In this document: positions 37,701 to 43,700 of the stretch, one piece after another
Numbering within the stretch: position 1 is the first letter of the stretch
Layout: each line of letters opens with the position of its first letter
NCBI RefSeq assembly: GCF_927798095.1
Contig: NZ_CAKMMF010000008.1
Location: 62,001-126,000, forward strand
DNA: 64,000 bases
Reading direction: 5' to 3'
Source: Paenibacillus plantiphilus
GTDB lineage: Bacteria > Bacillota > Bacilli > Paenibacillales > Paenibacillaceae
Notes under the pieces: model-generated
What the model saw: only the letters and a program-made list of their open reading frames with translations
Told to the model about the DNA's origin: nothing
Databases searched by the model: none
Program-made: the position numbers and the translations under genes

Positions 37701-40700
37701 TGATCCTGCTTCCTTGTACAGCTTGATGCGGGAGCATGAGGTTAATATTTTCGAATCTACGCCGGCGCTTATCGCGCCTCTGATGGCGCATATTCACGAG
37801 AATGGGCTGGACATCAGCTTTTTGAGGCTGCTTATTCTTGGCGCTGACAGCTGTCCGGTGGAGGAATTCCGCAGGCTGCTCTCCCGCTTCGGCGAAGGGA
37901 TGCGCATCATCAACAGCTACGGCGTGACAGAGGCGGCGGTTGATTCCAGCTATTATGAGGAGCCGCTCGCAGCGCTGCCGCTTGCGGGAAGCGTTCCAAT
38001 CGGCAAGCCGCTGCCCAACATGACCTATTATGTGCTGAATGAGAGTCTGGGCTTGGCACCGATCGGCGTAGCTGGCGAGCTGTTTATCGGGGGAGCAGGA
38101 GTAGCGCGCGGTTATCTGGGGCGCGATGATTTGACGGCTGAGAAGTTCATTCCGAATCCGTTCGTCCCAGGGGAGCGGCTGTATCGGACCGGGGACAGAG
38201 CCAAATGGATGACGGATGGCAATGTCATGTTCCTTGGACGCGACGATCATCAGGTGAAGGTGCGCGGCTACCGGATTGAGCTTGGTGAGATTGAAGCCTG
38301 TCTGCTGAAGCATCCGAATATCCGCGAAGCGGTTGTCATCGCCCGTGAAGACGATATGGAGCAAAAATATTTGTGCGCCTACTTTGTGGCAGCTGCGGAG
38401 GGCAGGGAACCGACGCTATCTGAGCTTCAGTCCCACCTGACAGAGGATCTGCCATCCTACATGGTCCCTGCATTTATGGTGGCGCTGGCAGCGATGCCGC
38501 TGACGCCCAATGGCAAGCTGGATCGCAGAGCATTGCCAGAGCCGGCTGGCCTGCAGCTCAAATCATCGGTTTATGCCGCGCCAACGACGGAAACGGAGCG
38601 GCAGCTTGTCGAGATTATGGAGCGTGTGCTTGGTATGACGGGTGTCGGAGTGAATGATGATTTCTTCCGGCTTGGCGGTCATTCGCTTAAAGCGATGGTG
38701 CTCGTGTCGCATATTCATAAGGCGCTCGGCGCAGCCATACCGCTTCGCAGCATTTTCGAAGCGCCGACAGTGGCCGGAATGGCGAGCTTCGTAGAAGCGG
38801 CTGCAGGCATGCGGTCGGACTTTGCTGCCATCGAGAGCGTGAAGCCGCAGCCGTTCTATGCGCTGTCATCGGCGCAGAAGCGATTGTATATTTTGAATGG
38901 CATGGAAGGAACGGGTACGAGCTACAATATGCCGGATGCGCTGCTGGTTCAAGGGAGCATCGATGCCGGCAGGCTGGAAGCGGCCCTTCGCGAGCTGATT
39001 CGCCGCCACGAATCGCTGCGCACCTCCTTCCACATGGTGAACGGCGAGCTGATGCAGCGAGTTCATTCTAATTCCGAGGTCGAGTTTGCGCTCCGCTATC
39101 GGGAGCTGCTCCATGCTTCTCAGGGAGAGCTTGAGGGGGCGGCTGCTTCCTTCGTGAAGCCGTTCGAGCTGGACATTGCGCCGCTTATGCGCGCCGAACT
39201 GGTGAAGCTGGACGACGAGAGGCAGCTGTTTCTCTTCGATATGCATCATATCGTCTCGGACGGCCTGTCGATGGCCATCGTTATGAATGAGCTTGCCGCA
39301 CTGTATGGCGGCGAATCGCTGCCGGAGCTGAAGCTGCAGTACAAGGATTTCGCAGCATGGCAGAATCGACTGTTCGCTTCCGGCTTCCTGCAGCAGCAGG
39401 AAGGCTACTGGCTTGACGCATTATCCGACGAGCTTCCTGTGCTGGAGCTGCCGACCGACTATCTGCGTCCTTCGCTGCAAAGCTTCGAAGGAGCACAGCT
39501 CTCCTTCCGTACAGACGGCGAGCTGCGGGAAGCGTTGAATGGACTGGCGGCACAGACGGGAACGACGCTCTACATGGTGCTGCTGGCGGCATTCAATGTG
39601 CTGCTTGCCAAGTACAGCGGACAGTCCGACATTATTGTCGGCACGGCGTCCGCTGGACGGTCCCATGCCGATCTCGAAGGCGTCGTGGGCATGTTCGTCA
39701 ACACGCTGGCAATACGGACAGAGGTGGATGACAGCCTAACGTTTCGCGAGCTGCTGAACGAAGTGAGATCGCGCCTGCTGGGCGCATACGAGAACGGAGA
39801 TTATCCGTTCGAAGGTCTCGTTGAGAGGCTCAATGTGGCGCGCGAGCTGAGCCGGAACCCGGTGTTCGATACGATGTTTATTTTGCAAAATACCGACGAT
39901 GGCTCGCTTCAGCTCGGAGATGCGGAGCTGCAGGCTCTGGAATTGGAACAGACGATGACCAAGTTCGATCTGACGCTGGAAGCGACGGAGACGGAGGATG
40001 GCCTGGCATTTGTGCTGGAATATGCCTCCAAGCTGTTCGATAGAGCGACTATTGAGCGGATGGCGTCCCATTTGACAGCGCTGATGGCCGCAATCACGAA
40101 GCAGCCGGATGTCAAGCTGAGCCAGCTGTCGCTGCTGCCGCCAGAAGAGAAGGAGCAGGTTGCTTCCCGCTTTAATGACACCTTGGTCTCTTACTCGGGA
40201 ACAGGGCTGCTGCATGCTCTCATTGAGAAGCAGGCGGCAAGGACGCCGGAGCTGCCGGCTATTATAGCGGGAGCATCGACCTTAACGTATCGCGAGTGGA
40301 ACGAGCGGGCGAATGGTCTGGCGCGAACGCTTCGCGGAAGGGGAGCGGGCCGGGATCAAGTCATAGCAGTATTGGCCAATCGATCGGTGGAGATGACAGT
40401 AGCGATACTGGCCGTTCTGAAATCAGGCGCGGCATACATGCCGATTGATCCCGAATATCCGCAGGAACGCATCCGCTACATGCTGAAGGACAGCGGAGCG
40501 GCCTTGCTGCTAACCTATGGCGCAGCGGTATCCAAGGGTGATTTTGACGGTGAAGTCATTGATCTGAGGGATGCTTCCTCTTACAGCGCGGACGGCTCGG
40601 AGCTTGAGCTGATTAACAGCGAGCGCGATCTGGCCTATGTGATCTACACGTCAGGCACAACTGGCCGTCCTAAGGGCGTTATGGTGGAGCATGGCAGCAT

Positions 40701-43700
40701 CGTCAATACAATCGTATGGCGAAGAGAGGCGTACGGATTCGCCCCAGGCGACCGTGTGCTGCAGCTTCTGTCCTATGCGTTCGACGCTTTTGTCGGCAGC
40801 TTCTTTGCTCCAATGGCAGCGGGCGCGGCATCCATTATTGCGCTTGACGGGGAAGCCAAGGACCCGCTGGCCTTGAAGGGCTATATCGTCAGTCATAGCA
40901 TTACGCATTTCAGCGCTGTGCCAAGCCTCTATTCAGCGGTGCTGGATATGCTGGGCAAGGAGGAAGGCGGAGGGCTCAAAGCCATCACCCTTGGCGGCGA
41001 AAATGTTCCGCGAGCGCTGATCGAGCGGAGTCTGGCAATGAATCCGCTGCTGGTGCTGCATAACGAGTACGGACCGACGGAAAGCAGTGTAACAGCGACC
41101 ATTCTTAGCGGGCTGCATCATGAGAAGGCTGTAACGATAGGCCGCCCAATCGCCAATACTCGCGTGTATATCGTGGACGACCATCTGCAATTGCAGCCTG
41201 TCGGCGTTTACGGCGAGCTGTGCATTAGCGGCAAAGGGCTGGCACGCGGCTATTTGCGCCAGCCGGAGCTGACAGCTGAGAAATTCGTCGCTTGTCCCTT
41301 TGCTGAGGGAGAGGCCATGTACCGGACGGGCGATAGGGCAAGATGGCTGGCAGATGGAACAATTGATTTCGTCGGCAGGATGGATCATCAGGTTAAAATT
41401 CGCGGCTATCGGATCGAGCTGGGCGAGATCGAGAGCAGTCTTCTGAAGCTGGCCTCGGTCAAAGAAGCGATTGTTGTCGCGCGTGATGACGAGCACGATG
41501 GCAAGTATCTATGTGCATATATTGTAGCGGATGACGAGCTGGCCGTTCTTGATATCCGGTCAAGTCTGGCGGGCGTGCTGCCGGGTTATATGATCCCGTC
41601 CTATTTCATTCAAATGCCGGTCATGCCGCTCACTGCCAACGGCAAGATCGACACGCGGGCGCTGCCTGCGCCTGACGTGGACCTTCTGCGGAGCCGTGAA
41701 TACGTCGCTCCGGCGAATGAGGTCGAAGCGAAGCTCGCCCTCATGCTGGAGGAGCTGCTGCAGGAAACGCTGCGGGGGGAGCGAATCAGCATGGCCGATA
41801 ATTTCTTCGACCTTGGCGGCCATTCCTTGAAGGCGATGGCGCTAGTGTCGCAGCTGTACCGCGAATTTCATGTGGAATTGCCGCTTCGCGCAATTTTTGA
41901 GACTGCAACGATCAGGGACTTGGCGAATATCATTGAGACGGCGGAAAGGGTGCAGCATCTGACGCTGCGTCCCGCTCCGAAGCAGGCGTATTACCCGCTG
42001 TCGTCCGCACAGCTGAGGCTGTATGTGCTGGACCAGTTGGAGGGGCCTGGAACGAGCTACAATATGCCGGGTGTGCTTCGGATGAAGGGCGCGCTGGATC
42101 GCGGCAGATTCGAGGGCGCATTCCGCATGCTGGTCGAACGCCATGAATCACTGCGTACGACCTTCCATACGATTGAAGCGGAAACGGTGCAAAAGGTGCA
42201 TGATCGCGCAGAGCTTCGCTTCGAATGGATGGAAGCTGCGGAGGTTGAAGCAGCGCCAATCATTGAGGACTTTGTAAGGCCGTTCCGACTGGACGAGGCT
42301 CCGCTTCTCCGTGTCGGGCTTCTCCGGCTCGGGGCTGGCGCCACGGAGCATTTGCTTCTGTTCGATATGCATCATATCGTTTCCGACGGTATATCCATGA
42401 GTGTGCTGATCCGCGAATTCGCCGCCCTTTATCGCGGCGAGGCGTTGGAGCCGTTGAAGGTGCAGTACAAGGATTATGCGGTATGGCAGCAGGGACTGTT
42501 CCAATCGGAAATTTACAACAAACAGGAGTCTTACTGGCTGGAGCGCTTCAGCGACGAAATTCCAGTGCTGGATCTGTCTGCCGATTATCAGCGTCCTGCA
42601 GTAAGAAGTCTGGAGGGCGACTACTTCGAATTTGAGGCTGACGAGGAGCTGCTGCGGGGAATCAAGGAGCTTGCCGCAGCTACCGGTACGACGCTGTTCA
42701 TGGTGCTGCTGGCTGCATACAACATGCTTCTGGCCAGATATGCAGGCCAAAGCGATATCGTTGTGGGCACGCCAATCGCGGGCCGGACACATGCGGATAC
42801 GGAGGAGCTGATCGGCATGTTCGTCAGCACGCTGCCAATGCGCAACCGTCCTCAGGGCGCGAAGCTGTTCCTGCACTTCCTGGAGGAGGTGCGGAGGAAC
42901 GCTTACGAAGCCTATGAGAACGGGGATTATCCGTTCGAAACGATGGTGGAGAAGCTGCAGCCTCATCGCGATCTGAGCCGGAATCCGCTGTTTGATACCG
43001 TCTTTATTTTGCAAAATATGAGCCGTGAATCGATGGAGATCGACGGGGTGGCATTCGAGCCTTATGAATATGAGAACAAAGTTTCCAAATTCGATTTGAC
43101 GCTGATGGCGGAAGAGGAGGATGACCGTCTTCTGCTGGGCTGGGAATATTGCACCTCGCTGTTCCGCAGCGAAACGATGGAACGAATGGCGAACCATTAT
43201 GTCGGCACGCTCCGTGAAATCGTGAGGAATCCGAATCGTACGCTTGCAGAGATCGATATCGTCGGGGAGGACGAAAGGAAGCTGCTGATCCATGACTTCA
43301 ATGAGAGCGGTAGTATCGATGCGCCAATCTTAACGCTTCACGGCCTGTTCGAGCTTCAGGCGGAGACATCGCCAGAGCAAATTGCGCTTGTGCTTGGTTC
43401 GGAAGTCATGAGCTACAGGGAGCTGGATGTGCGATCCAATCGACTTGCCCGCACGTTGCGTGCGCGTGGCGTCGGTGCGGAGACAGTAGTCGGCGTGATG
43501 GCGCACCGGTCCTTCGACATGATCGTCGGCATGCTTGCTGTTATGAAAGCGGGAGGGGCCTACATGCCGATTGATCCGGCATATCCGACCGACCGCATCG
43601 CCTACATGCTGGAGAACAGCGGGGCTGGCATCGTACTGGCGCAGTCGTCATGCATGCCGGGTTCCTTATCCGTATCCAATACCGCGTCCACCGCCGAATG

